From: a virus
Strand: one strand, 5' to 3'
Length of the DNA: 57,958 bases
Virus record (IMG/VR): IMGVR_UViG_3300037842_000637
Coordinates: 1-57,958 of that record
In this document: piece after piece, positions 25,957 to 33,735 of the stretch
Numbering within the stretch: the stretch's first letter is position 1
How the letters are laid out: every line of letters begins with the position of its first letter
Notes under the pieces: generated by a model
Databases searched by the model: none
Seen by the model: the letters and a program-made list of their open reading frames with translations, nothing else
What the model was told of the DNA's origin: nothing
Made by a program: the position numbers and the translations under genes

Positions 25957-26493
25957 TTACGAGTTGCCGCGACAGTTGATGCTCGCCACGAAGACTGCAT
26001 CAGCAGCCGCTGTCTCGGTTGCCACTCCAATGTCGAACTCAGTCGGCGTTGAAGAGTTCGTTGTGACTTCACCAGCGGCACCAGTGGCGAGAGTGTCGCC
26101 AACAGTGACCCCTGAGCCGGAGTCAATCACTTCTGTTGGGCCTTCAACGACCATCCAGAAGTATTCGTCATCAGGAACGCCAGCGGCGGCCACATGACGA
26201 TTCACGACACCGATCGGCTTGTCCGCAGTACCTGCGGCACCGAGCGTTGACGTCTTGAACAACAGCGAGGAAGCAGTGTCCGGCTTGCAAACAATACCCG
26301 GCAGCAATGCACCACCAGAGTTGTTCTTTGTCAGCCGCACAAAGACAGCTCGCGAAGAGTCCAGGGTGTCAGGCGTAGCGATGTCGTAATCGTTATAGAT
26401 GCCTTCCTTCCCTGCGATCTTCTGCTTTTCAACTTCGGTCTCTGAGATCGTCGCGGCAATCTCATGGACCATTTCTAGGATGTTAGTCCCCAT
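25957..26493 (-). CDS. Capsid decoration-like protein
   Basis: This gene encodes 178 residues, starting ATG 26493 with AAGGGGGGA upstream. A helical N-terminus ('TNILEMVHEIAATISETEVEKQKIAG') is followed by a beta-rich domain with 'GIVCKPDTASSLLFKTS', 'KPIGVVNRHVAAAG' and 'VTVGDTLATGAAGEVT'. The short Gly/Asp/Thr loops are like those in head decoration or cement proteins. It lies immediately downstream of the major capsid gene and upstream of a terminator, as decoration genes usually do. Confidence 0.68.
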   Translation of the reverse strand: MGTNILEMVHEIAATISETEVEKQKIAGKEGIYNDYDIATPDTLDSSRAVFVRLTKNNSGGALLPGIVCKPDTASSLLFKTSTLGAAGTADKPIGVVNRHVAAAGVPDDEYFWMVVEGPTEVIDSGSGVTVGDTLATGAAGEVTTNSSTPTEFDIGVATETAAADAVFVASINCRGNS

Positions 26494-26555
26494 CTGAGTA
26501 TCCCCCCTTGGGAAAAGTTTTCATGTCTGTAAGAAGACGCACTTAGCCACCCGGC

Positions 26556-27698
26556 TTAGGATGCGTAGTTCTTGGTTTTGAAGAAAAACTTAGGTGACGT
26601 GTAGCGTGCGTTCCCGAGGAAGATGCACAGGAAGATGTAGGCAAGTCGGTCAGTGTGCCACTCTGGACCCCATGACTTGAACAGCTCATCGTGCTGGCTG
26701 TGAATAGCGAGGTTGTTAAGACTCAACCCATAACCGCTGTTCACTGGACATCCGTAGTCCACGTCCACTCCTAATCCATCATAATTGATGGTGGAAGCGA
26801 ACCCGAGGTCCATCGACTCTTTGTGAGGACTGTTGATTCGCAGACGTGATTCGAGCTTGTTCTTCAAGTCGATGCACATCTGAGACTCGGTCAGGAACAG
26901 GTCAGGACGACCTTCCGAACCGCAGAGGCGAGACTGCACTTCGATTGCAGTTCGCAGCACGGCGAGGCAGTTGTCCTGCCACGTCTGGCCGCTGGTGCCC
27001 CAGTTATTACTGGACCAGTTCCACAGCTTCGGTGACCAGTAATCGTACTGGGAATCGAGCTGACCATTGGCACCACCACCGAACGGCCAGTCCGTTGCAA
27101 TGCTGGCGTTCGGTGAAGTTGTCAGGTCTGAGGACCATGACCCACCCGCTGCACCAACCGCAGTGCTGACACCAGCGTAGGTGTCACCCGGCTTGGCGAT
27201 TTTGTCTGCGGCCACCGTGGTTGACTCGCCGTCAAACGACCCAAAACCGTGGAGCTTCTGCTCGTTGCCAGCAGCATTGCCGTCAACGTAGAGCTGAGAG
27301 TTCCAGAAGTCGGTCATGCTCCGCTTCAGGCTTTCGAGCTTGGTCCCGATCAGTTTGACCATCGCCTCCGTGCCACGGTTCTGTCTCTCATTGATATGAG
27401 TGATCAGGTCTTCCGCGTAGTAGCTGCGGAAGTCGATACCAGCCTGTTTGTGGTGATCTTTTCTGGTGAATACCAGGGCTTGACCATCACCAAGCTGACG
27501 GGGCTGCGTCTGCTTGTATTCAACGGGCCATGTGAGCTGGTCACCTGCCTCATTGAATTTGAAACGCCCCTTCTTTCGAAGCATAGCTGTGAGCAGCCTG
27601 CCTCGAATGAGCGTCTCTGTTACCTGCGGGATGTACCGCTCTCGCGTTACTTCCGCTGTCCCTTGCCACGACGTACGTGCAACACCATGCGTTGGCAT
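26556..27698 (-). CDS. Major capsid protein
   Basis: This gene encodes 380 residues, starting ATG 27698 behind GGGGAG. It opens with a conserved short N-terminal arm ('WQGTAEVTRERYIPQVTETLIRGRLLTAML') and has regularly spaced strands and a spine-like helix ('NERQNRGTEAMVKLIGTKLESLKRSMTDFWNSQLYVDG'). The 'WGPEWHTDRLAYIFLCIFLGNARYTSPKFFFKTKNY' C-terminus is typical of a HK97-fold capsid A-domain ending. It lies between scaffold and decoration genes. It assembles into the icosahedral head. Confidence 0.82.
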   Translation of the reverse strand: MPTHGVARTSWQGTAEVTRERYIPQVTETLIRGRLLTAMLRKKGRFKFNEAGDQLTWPVEYKQTQPRQLGDGQALVFTRKDHHKQAGIDFRSYYAEDLITHINERQNRGTEAMVKLIGTKLESLKRSMTDFWNSQLYVDGNAAGNEQKLHGFGSFDGESTTVAADKIAKPGDTYAGVSTAVGAAGGSWSSDLTTSPNASIATDWPFGGGANGQLDSQYDYWSPKLWNWSSNNWGTSGQTWQDNCLAVLRTAIEVQSRLCGSEGRPDLFLTESQMCIDLKNKLESRLRINSPHKESMDLGFASTINYDGLGVDVDYGCPVNSGYGLSLNNLAIHSQHDELFKSWGPEWHTDRLAYIFLCIFLGNARYTSPKFFFKTKNYAS

Positions 27699-27719
27699 TG
27701 TAGTCTCCCCTGTCAGACT

Positions 27720-28856
27720 TTAGTTTAATTCACCAGAGGCATTCATCGCCCCTGACTCAATGGCAACTGACCGGGCGATTGACTCTGGGTCTTCGACGAT
27801 AAAGTCAGCGGCGTCAACCACTGCCCCTGTCGTCTCTGGACCAGAATCTCGACTGGTAGTCGTAAATGCCGAACCGGGAGCGGATGCCCCCTGATTACCT
27901 ACGTGCCTGTCGAGGTACGAAGGCTGCTGCGGGGACTGTGCGTATTGTTGGACGGGTGCTGGCTGTTGCGGAGCGTACTGCTGCTGCTGAGCGTACTGCT
28001 GCTGAGCGTACTGCTGCTGAGCGTACTGCTGCTGAGCGTACTGCTGCTGCTGTGCTTCGTACTGCTGGGTCTGCCGTGCCTCGTACTGATCTCTGACTTC
28101 GTTTTCGATCGCAGTGTCCAGCATCTCCCGCTCCAGATCGCGGGTGGCCTGGCCGAATATATGCTCAGGATCGTAGTTGCGTTCACGATACTCATCGACG
28201 ATCTCACTGAGTCGTTGCCCTTCAGCCGATAGTACCTGCTGGCCATTCTGTTCTTCGTAGATGACCCCGGAGTTGTGTGCCAACCACTGATCAACTTCCT
28301 GCGACCGCTGTCGGTCATTCCACGCTTTCTCGAAGCGTTCCTTGAATTGTTCTTCCAGCCAGTCACCACCAACGTGCTGACGAATCATCGCCTGCGGGTC
28401 GGTCATCATCGCCTGCATGTTCTCGCGGCGGGTATCCATCTGAGACTGAGCAGCCTTGACCACGTCGTAGGGTACTGGTGCTCCCGCTTTCGGAAGAACT
28501 CGGCCATTGTCCTCGACGAGTAAGTGCTCCCACTTGCCCACGTCTGGTCCGGCGACTTCTGCTGGTCCGGCGGCGGTTGGAATCTGTAAGTTCTCAGCGG
28601 CGGCCTGGGCGGCCATGAGCTGATTCTGCGTCTCTGAGAGCTGACTCTGATTCGTCATGTAGCCCTGAGCTGCCTGAATGAGTGCGTCGGCGAATGCTGC
28701 CTCACCACCCTGAAACTGATTGATGTCTATTCCCTTACTCCTAGCATGATCAGCCAGACTGAATGCAGCAGGTGCCGCCTGCTGTTGTCCAACCAGGGCA
28801 GCGTACTGCTCCGGTGACATTTGAGGCTGAGTAAATTGCTGGGGGTATTGGGGCAT
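27720..28856 (-). CDS. Scaffolding-like protein with YAQQQ tandem repeats
   Basis: This gene encodes 378 residues, ATG 28856 with GAGAAG upstream. It is acidic, Gln-rich and mainly helical. A central coiled region ('IRQHVGGDWLEEQFKERFEKAWNDRQRSQEVDQW') precedes a tandem repeat of five-residue YAQQQ units (about 270-290) encoded by near-identical 15-bp repeats. The C-terminal part is disordered. Position directly upstream of the major capsid gene, size and composition fit a scaffold. The Gln repeat is unusual and may vary in copy number. Confidence 0.75.
   Translation of the reverse strand: MPQYPQQFTQPQMSPEQYAALVGQQQAAPAAFSLADHARSKGIDINQFQGGEAAFADALIQAAQGYMTNQSQLSETQNQLMAAQAAAENLQIPTAAGPAEVAGPDVGKWEHLLVEDNGRVLPKAGAPVPYDVVKAAQSQMDTRRENMQAMMTDPQAMIRQHVGGDWLEEQFKERFEKAWNDRQRSQEVDQWLAHNSGVIYEEQNGQQVLSAEGQRLSEIVDEYRERNYDPEHIFGQATRDLEREMLDTAIENEVRDQYEARQTQQYEAQQQQYAQQQYAQQQYAQQQYAQQQQYAPQQPAPVQQYAQSPQQPSYLDRHVGNQGASAPGSAFTTTSRDSGPETTGAVVDAADFIVEDPESIARSVAIESGAMNASGELN
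27971..28051. repeat. 15-bp tandem repeat (YAQQQ units) in scaffold gene
   Basis: The unit CTGCTGCTGAGCGTA (plus-strand reading) occurs about four times in tandem, flanked by diverged copies. It encodes YAQQQ-type units. The low divergence between copies suggests recent slippage expansion. Confidence 0.85.
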
Positions 28857-28953
28857 TTTGACTTCTCGGGATAGTTATGCGAATCTAACTGAGTAGCACT
28901 TACCGATCTGACGATACCTTTGACCATTCTCCTCGTCAATAGGACGACACTCG

Positions 28954-29853
28954 ATGTTCGACATAACCAGATTGATGCAGGACTTCGGGAATCCTGAGAC
29001 AAACCGACTCGCCGCAGAACTCAAAGAGATACTGGAGCAGAGTAAGTTTGACATCAGGTCACCTATAGAAATCACCAATCGGGGAGCTGGACCAGCCCTC
29101 AACATCATCCAGCGGGGAGTCGAACAGCACCGAGTCATCACCGCCAAGGACGAGACAGGAGCGGTCGTCGAGCTAGGCATCGGAGCAGGTAGTCGCGGAG
29201 TCATCGCGAATGAGTTCTTACCAGACCCCAACTTTTCACTAGACCCGACGCTAGTGAATGATGTATTCTCAACCCAAGGTAACATTAACCCGGAAACGGC
29301 TAGGAGCCTGCTGAGTGAGGGAACATCAGGCACGGGCGTGCCGGGCACCGAGGAGCCTTATGTGCCTGTTGCTGGGTGGGGAGAAGCATTCAGTAATCTT
29401 CAGAAATCCAATGACACTGAGCACCCGCCCGGTTCAGCAGTCAAGATTACGCGGACCGGGAACAAATACTGGTGGAGCACGGACCCGTGGAAATGGATGG
29501 TCGTACGGGCCACCGTAACTGCAATCAACGAGGATACGCTGACATGCTCAGTTGTCGCGAACAACAACGTCTCCGCAGAGGAGATCGTCGTTGCGAAGCC
29601 TTGCTACTTGAGACAGACGGGCTGGGATGGAGTCACGACCGACGGGGTCTCATACGTCTACACCACAAGCCAGACCCGTGAAGCTACGACGACGGGCGAC
29701 TCGTCACAGGAGGATCAGGCCGTCTCGCCTTTGTACTCCCTTGACGGACCGTGCCCAGTGATCTTTGCTGCCTGGGTCGGTAACGACAGTGGCGTATCTA
29801 ACGTGGGCTGGATTGACCTCAACCTAGATGCCAGGCAATGGTTCGCTGTATGA
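28954..29853 (+). CDS. Rightward protein paired with the sugar-transferase gene, unknown
   Basis: This gene encodes 299 residues. It is the first gene in the rightward direction, divergent from the scaffold gene with 97 bases between. The N-terminal part (about 1-35) is helical. The middle is beta-rich and the C-terminal part is aromatic/Gly/Asn-rich ('GNKYWWSTDPWKWMVV', 'NVGWIDLNLDARQW'), as in virion surface or glycan-contact proteins. Its stop overlaps the next start (ATGA), so it is coupled to the glycosyltransferase-sulfotransferase. One possibility is that it is the substrate or carrier of that enzyme, but I recognise no family. Confidence 0.65.
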   Translation: MFDITRLMQDFGNPETNRLAAELKEILEQSKFDIRSPIEITNRGAGPALNIIQRGVEQHRVITAKDETGAVVELGIGAGSRGVIANEFLPDPNFSLDPTLVNDVFSTQGNINPETARSLLSEGTSGTGVPGTEEPYVPVAGWGEAFSNLQKSNDTEHPPGSAVKITRTGNKYWWSTDPWKWMVVRATVTAINEDTLTCSVVANNNVSAEEIVVAKPCYLRQTGWDGVTTDGVSYVYTTSQTREATTTGDSSQEDQAVSPLYSLDGPCPVIFAAWVGNDSGVSNVGWIDLNLDARQWFAV

Positions 29854-31268
29854 GCCGACCGTCACTATCAAATTTTGGTGCTCGACGACGACGACGACAC
29901 CATCACCCACTCGCCGCACACCCCCCTCGCCGAGATATCGTGATTGACTTCAGCTCTCTTCCGTCATACCAGATAGTGATCAAGTCATTCAGGCGATTCA
30001 AATGCCTGAAGTTGACTGTTGACAGCATCCTCAAATACTACCCCGATGCCTCAATCATCATCGCTGACGACTCATTTGAGAACCCAAACGATCTCCCTGA
30101 AATTGCCCAGGCGATCAAAGCGATCCCAAATGTGCAGTGGCTTCAGCTTGATTTCAACATTGGACTTCCAGCCGGACGAAACACGGCAGTCCTTATGGCG
30201 ACCGCTGATGTGATCGTTATGTGTGACGATGACTTCGTGTTCACGAGCGAGACGCGGATTGAGAACCTGCTGACTATCCTTGCTGAGCGTCCCGAGATCG
30301 GAGTAGCTGCCGGGTGTGTTAGGTTCGATGGGATTAACGCCAAGGGATGGCACTGCCTGATGAACTGGAACAAGGGAGGATCACTAACTTCCCTTCCATT
30401 GAACTCGCGATGGCAAAACTCCAACGGAGTAAGGCACCGCGTGACAGACCTCGCACTCAACTGGTACGCAGCACGCCGCGAAGTGCTCGTCGAGATTCCT
30501 TGGGATGAGCAATTCAAGGTGGTCATGGAGCACCTTGATCATTTCATGCTCATGAAATCCGCCGGAATAAAAATCCACTACACCCCCGACTCTGTGGTCG
30601 GTCACGAGCAGCGGTCGCCGGAAGACTATGGCGACTTCAGAACGCAGAACGCGGACGCATACACCGACGCATTCCTGAAGAAGTGGGGCGTCACCAATCG
30701 GCTCGGTTTTGCCATGCAACCGGAAGAGGACTTGCGGCCCATCATTCCGCAAGCGGGCCGCAGCGTGCTGGTTTTCGGGGTTGGTCACTCTGGCACCACT
30801 ATTGTGACCAAAATGATTGAGTCGCTGGGTTTCTGTGCCCACAATGCCGATGATGAATACCGCGAGAACAAGTTCGTCCGTGACTTGAATCAGGAGTGTC
30901 TCGACGAAGAGTGTCTCAACGTACCAATGGCCCGCCGCGAACTGGCATACATGGAACAAGCGAGCGATGGACCGTGGGTACTCAAAGACCCCCGGTTTAT
31001 CCACACACTGGAACACTGGCAGGATGTGTTCTCTGTGTACCAGCCGCTCATGGTATTCGTGACCCGAGACCTGGCCGATGTTGCTGAGAGTTTCAAACGA
31101 CGAGACGAGGGCGGTTCCGGCGACACGGTTATAACGAGAGGCTTGACGCTGGATGACGCCTATCGTCAAGCGGCCCACCAATACGATCGCTGGCCGTGGG
31201 CGAAGGTTAAAGTGGACCTGTCTCAAATAGGTGAGGCTGTCAGCCTGTTCGATCAACTTCGACCGTGA
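29850..31268 (+). CDS. Family 2 glycosyltransferase fused to a sulfotransferase-like domain
   Basis: This gene encodes 472 residues. ATG 29850 overlaps the upstream stop (ATGA); an Arg/His-rich N-terminal tail precedes the domain. Residues about 40-230 look like a GT-A family 2 enzyme: the strand 'YQIVIKSFRRF', 'ASIIIADDS', the 'NIGLPAGRNTAV' loop and the metal-binding CDDDF (about 124-128). Residues about 308-460 resemble a sulfotransferase: 'GVGHSGTTIVTKMI' as 5'-phosphosulfate loop, 'WVLKDPR', and 'FVTRDLADVAESF' as the 3'-phosphate site. It would add a sugar and sulfate it, using a nucleotide sugar and PAPS. The target is unknown: virion, host envelope or nucleic acid. Fusions of these two activities are uncommon in phages. 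Confidence 0.8.
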   Translation: MSRPSLSNFGARRRRRHHHPLAAHPPRRDIVIDFSSLPSYQIVIKSFRRFKCLKLTVDSILKYYPDASIIIADDSFENPNDLPEIAQAIKAIPNVQWLQLDFNIGLPAGRNTAVLMATADVIVMCDDDFVFTSETRIENLLTILAERPEIGVAAGCVRFDGINAKGWHCLMNWNKGGSLTSLPLNSRWQNSNGVRHRVTDLALNWYAARREVLVEIPWDEQFKVVMEHLDHFMLMKSAGIKIHYTPDSVVGHEQRSPEDYGDFRTQNADAYTDAFLKKWGVTNRLGFAMQPEEDLRPIIPQAGRSVLVFGVGHSGTTIVTKMIESLGFCAHNADDEYRENKFVRDLNQECLDEECLNVPMARRELAYMEQASDGPWVLKDPRFIHTLEHWQDVFSVYQPLMVFVTRDLADVAESFKRRDEGGSGDTVITRGLTLDDAYRQAAHQYDRWPWAKVKVDLSQIGEAVSLFDQLRP

Positions 31269-31305
31269 CTATACAGTCAATTCTTTTCGAGCCTCAAAAT
31301 AATCC

Positions 31306-31334
31306 TTGCAACCTTACGATGGATGGAGTAATCT
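31306..31334 (+). promoter_or_regulatory. Sigma-70-like promoter, start of early block (leaderless)
   Basis: TTGCAA (31306-31311), 17-base spacer, TAATCT (31329-31334). The expected start point falls at or next to the ATG at 31341, and no ribosome site lies before that ATG, so the mRNA would be leaderless. The flank AATAATCCTTG recurs before the SSB promoter at 36711. Confidence 0.7.
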
Positions 31335-31340
31335 GCCCCC

Positions 31341-31544
31341 ATGTCAAAATCAACCCCCGTGTCGAAACTTAAAAGCGTGAAGCAGGTAGCCGCCGAAATG
31401 GGCCTGACCCACGCTCGTATCTCGCAGATTCGAGTGCTTGCGGGCATCGAAGGTATCATCATCGGAAACGCTCGGATGTTTTCCCCCAGCGAAGTGTCGG
31501 CTATTAAACGACACAAACGTCGAGTCTACGAACGACAATCGTAG
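31341..31544 (+). CDS. Small helix-turn-helix protein (early regulator)
   Basis: This gene encodes 67 residues. Residues about 11-33 ('SVKQVAAEMGLTHARISQIRVLAGI') are a MerR/excisionase-type helix-turn-helix: recognition helix then a wing ('GIIIGNARMFSPSEVSAIKRHKR'). The short basic tail supports DNA binding. It is the first gene of the early block, right at a promoter, and so probably a regulator or excisionase-like factor. It appears to be translated from a leaderless mRNA. Confidence 0.7.
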   Translation: MSKSTPVSKLKSVKQVAAEMGLTHARISQIRVLAGIEGIIIGNARMFSPSEVSAIKRHKRRVYERQS

Positions 31545-31629
31545 ACCACTTAGAGGGTCTGTCTTTTCGGCGGGCCTTTTTTGGTTTACTAATTATTTGG
31601 ACCGTGGTAAGATTACACCGGAGGGACCG

Positions 31630-32505
31630 ATGCCTGAACGTAATGTGATGACGATTGTACCGAAGCTCGCTGGACCTATCGTCAAGGTCGACCCGTCGAT
31701 GAGCCGGGAGATTTACCTCAGCTCAAAAGGACTCAATGCGAGTTCGATCACAGCCGGTCTGGAGAAACGGAACTTCTACCCGCTCCACACGAAGCACGCC
31801 TACGAAGACACGACGGACTCAGTCGGTGACCACTTTGACTTCGGAACACTGGGCCACATGCTCTGCTTTGAGCCTGGCCGCGTGAGCACTGACGTCGCGA
31901 TCTGGGATGGCGGACGCAGGGCGGGTGCTCAGTGGTCAGACTTCAAAGACAACAACGAGGGCAAGCTGATCGTCAAGAAAGAGACCTTCGCTGAGGCGAT
32001 GGCCGCACTCATGCCACTGATCGGACTTCAGGAGTTCCGCGACCACACGGCGTCCGGTTCCGCAGAGGTGGCCGTCTTTGGCGAATACAACGGGTTACAG
32101 CTCAGAGGTCAGGTCGATTGGCTGAGCACGTCGATCCCGAGTCACTGGGACTTGAAGACGTCACGAGACATTCGACCGGAGCCATTCGGCAGGCAGTTCT
32201 TTTCGCTGCACTACGACCTGAAGATGGCATTCTACCGCGAACTTCTCCGGCAGAACGGGCTGGACTTAGAGGAGCACTGTATAGCGGCCATTCGAAACAA
32301 AGCCCCGTGGGACGCAGTGCTCTACAAGATTCCAGAGGAAGTGCTGGACCGTGGATGGGAGCAGATGAAGACGCTCATGGATGCGATCATTGAGTGTGCG
32401 GCGGTTGATATGTGGCCGGGAGCTGGTCTCGGCAGTGCGTGGGGTGATCTGGTCATTCCCTACTACGCAATGGAAGAACAGGACCAAGTGGATTGGAGTG
32501 CGTAA
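31630..32505 (+). CDS. RecE-like PD-(D/E)XK exonuclease
   Basis: This gene encodes 291 residues, starting ATG 31630 behind GGAGGG; a longer in-frame form is unlikely. The pattern 'HFDFGTLGHMLCFEPGR' (about 65-80) and the later 'LRGQVDWLS...WDLKTSRDIRPEPFGRQFFSLHYDLKMAFYRELL' match phage RecE / PDDEXK exonucleases. These carry D in the 'GQVDW' strand and K in 'DLKTS'; a Gln/Tyr motif follows. It would resect double-stranded DNA for annealing-type recombination. I do not recognise a paired annealase nearby. It is coupled to the next gene (TAATG). Confidence 0.8.
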   Translation: MPERNVMTIVPKLAGPIVKVDPSMSREIYLSSKGLNASSITAGLEKRNFYPLHTKHAYEDTTDSVGDHFDFGTLGHMLCFEPGRVSTDVAIWDGGRRAGAQWSDFKDNNEGKLIVKKETFAEAMAALMPLIGLQEFRDHTASGSAEVAVFGEYNGLQLRGQVDWLSTSIPSHWDLKTSRDIRPEPFGRQFFSLHYDLKMAFYRELLRQNGLDLEEHCIAAIRNKAPWDAVLYKIPEEVLDRGWEQMKTLMDAIIECAAVDMWPGAGLGSAWGDLVIPYYAMEEQDQVDWSA

Positions 32506-32897
32506 TGCTCGATGACGTGGACGCTCTATTCGACAGGACTTACTTACGCTGGTACGACCTTCTGGAGAAGCCAGCGTTGATTCAGATTCTGGGAACGGAA
32601 GCACAAGTTGAAATGACGCTGCCTGGCGGTGCCAAGACTCGCAAGCCCCTACTGCATTACGAGTGCGTGAAGGGTGAGATCGCCAAGGTGCCGCAGGCGG
32701 GAAACGTACCGGCACACTTCAAACCGTTGGTACTGAACGCTACGAACGGCAACTCCATCGCTGCCATTCATGGCCGCAAGCCATCCGAATGGGTGGGCAA
32801 GGAAGTCGTGCTGTTCCAGGACAAAGTCGAAATGTTCGACAAGACACTACGGAAGAAGGTGGTCCGCGACTGCATTCGCATCCGGGCCAAAAAGTAA
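32505..32897 (+). CDS. OB-like protein of phage recombination modules
   Basis: This gene encodes 130 residues, ATG 32505 sharing a base with the upstream stop. It matches a common phage pattern: short N-terminal region, then 'GGAKTRKPLLHYECVKG', 'LVLNATNGNSIAAIHGRKPSEWVGKEVVLFQDKVEMFDKT' and a closing 'VRDCIRIRA'. Proteins of this type sit next to RecT, Erf or exonuclease genes; an OB-like fold and a DNA-binding or recombination-accessory role are plausible. I do not assign an activity. Confidence 0.66.
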   Translation: MLDDVDALFDRTYLRWYDLLEKPALIQILGTEAQVEMTLPGGAKTRKPLLHYECVKGEIAKVPQAGNVPAHFKPLVLNATNGNSIAAIHGRKPSEWVGKEVVLFQDKVEMFDKTLRKKVVRDCIRIRAKK

Positions 32898-32946
32898 ATG
32901 TCTACCTGTGGTGGACAGTCTGTTAGCACTCACCGAGGACAAAACA

Positions 32947-33735
32947 ATGACGGAAATTACTGTAGTAGCTCTATCCGAAGATGAACGTCAGCGACTGAAC
33001 GGAATCTGCTCCAGAGTCGGAGCCTTCTGTGACTCCTTCCATGACATAGGCTTGGACCTGAAAGAACTCCGCGACGACAAGCTCTATCGTGACACCTGCT
33101 CCACCTTCGAAGAATTCGTCAGGACGCGATTTGGGATGCAACGCTCGCGGGCCTATCAACTGATGAGTGCCGCCGCCACGATGACTCGTCTGTCATCGGA
33201 GTGTCAGTACCTGCCGCCCAATGAGCGGGTCTGTCGATCACTTAACCGTGTCCCGGAATCAGACCAGGCAGCACTCTGGAAGCGGCTATCAGAAAGGGAA
33301 GCCAAGCTGGGATCAGTTGTCGACACGGAACTGATGGACAAGGCAGTCGACGCACTCCTGGCACCAAACGGTAAGCCGAAGAAGAAGAAGAAAACGGAGC
33401 TGGTCAAGGAAGCCCCGGCCACCGCTGTGGACGCTTCTCCCACTCCTGCCCCAAAAACGTCCCCCTTGGGGGAAGTTTCGGAACTCGAAGAACTGGAAGT
33501 GGCCGCAGAAGACCCGGACGCTCAACCGGAGGTTGAAGACCCGATGGAAGTAGCGGCCAAGGCGACACACGAGGTACTGCATGTTGTGTTCCCGAAGGTG
33601 CTCGGGTACAGCCTGCGGATTGATCGTTTCCTGCGTGGGTCAGGGAAGATCGGTATCGACACCGAGCTGATCGACAACTGTATGGCACAGGTCCACACCC
33701 AACTGGAGCTGGCAGAAAGGCGGTGCCGCTCATGA
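32947..33735 (+). CDS. Helix-turn-helix DNA-binding protein with acidic linker
   Basis: This gene encodes 262 residues, starting ATG 32947 behind GAGGA; earlier in-frame starts are unlikely. The N-terminal 70 residues ('FCDSFHDIGLDLKELRDDKLYRDTCSTFEEFVRTRFGMQRSRAYQLMSAAATMTRL') resemble a ParB/KfrA-like helical DNA-binding region. A basic stretch (KPKKKKK) is followed by a long acidic Pro/Ala/Glu linker and a short C-terminal domain. It stops in overlap with the helicase gene. A role in replication initiation or partition is plausible (inference). Confidence 0.62.
   Translation: MTEITVVALSEDERQRLNGICSRVGAFCDSFHDIGLDLKELRDDKLYRDTCSTFEEFVRTRFGMQRSRAYQLMSAAATMTRLSSECQYLPPNERVCRSLNRVPESDQAALWKRLSEREAKLGSVVDTELMDKAVDALLAPNGKPKKKKKTELVKEAPATAVDASPTPAPKTSPLGEVSELEELEVAAEDPDAQPEVEDPMEVAAKATHEVLHVVFPKVLGYSLRIDRFLRGSGKIGIDTELIDNCMAQVHTQLELAERRCRS

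Noticed and set aside
27971-28051. CRISPR-like repeat array
   Set aside because: The repeats are in-frame YAQQQ codons in the scaffold gene and have no spacers. I saw no CRISPR array elsewhere in the window.
31543-31585. Possible terminator after the HTH gene
   Set aside because: Only a five-pair stem (AGACC/GGTCT) precedes a weak T run, so I do not call it. Transcription probably continues into the exonuclease gene.
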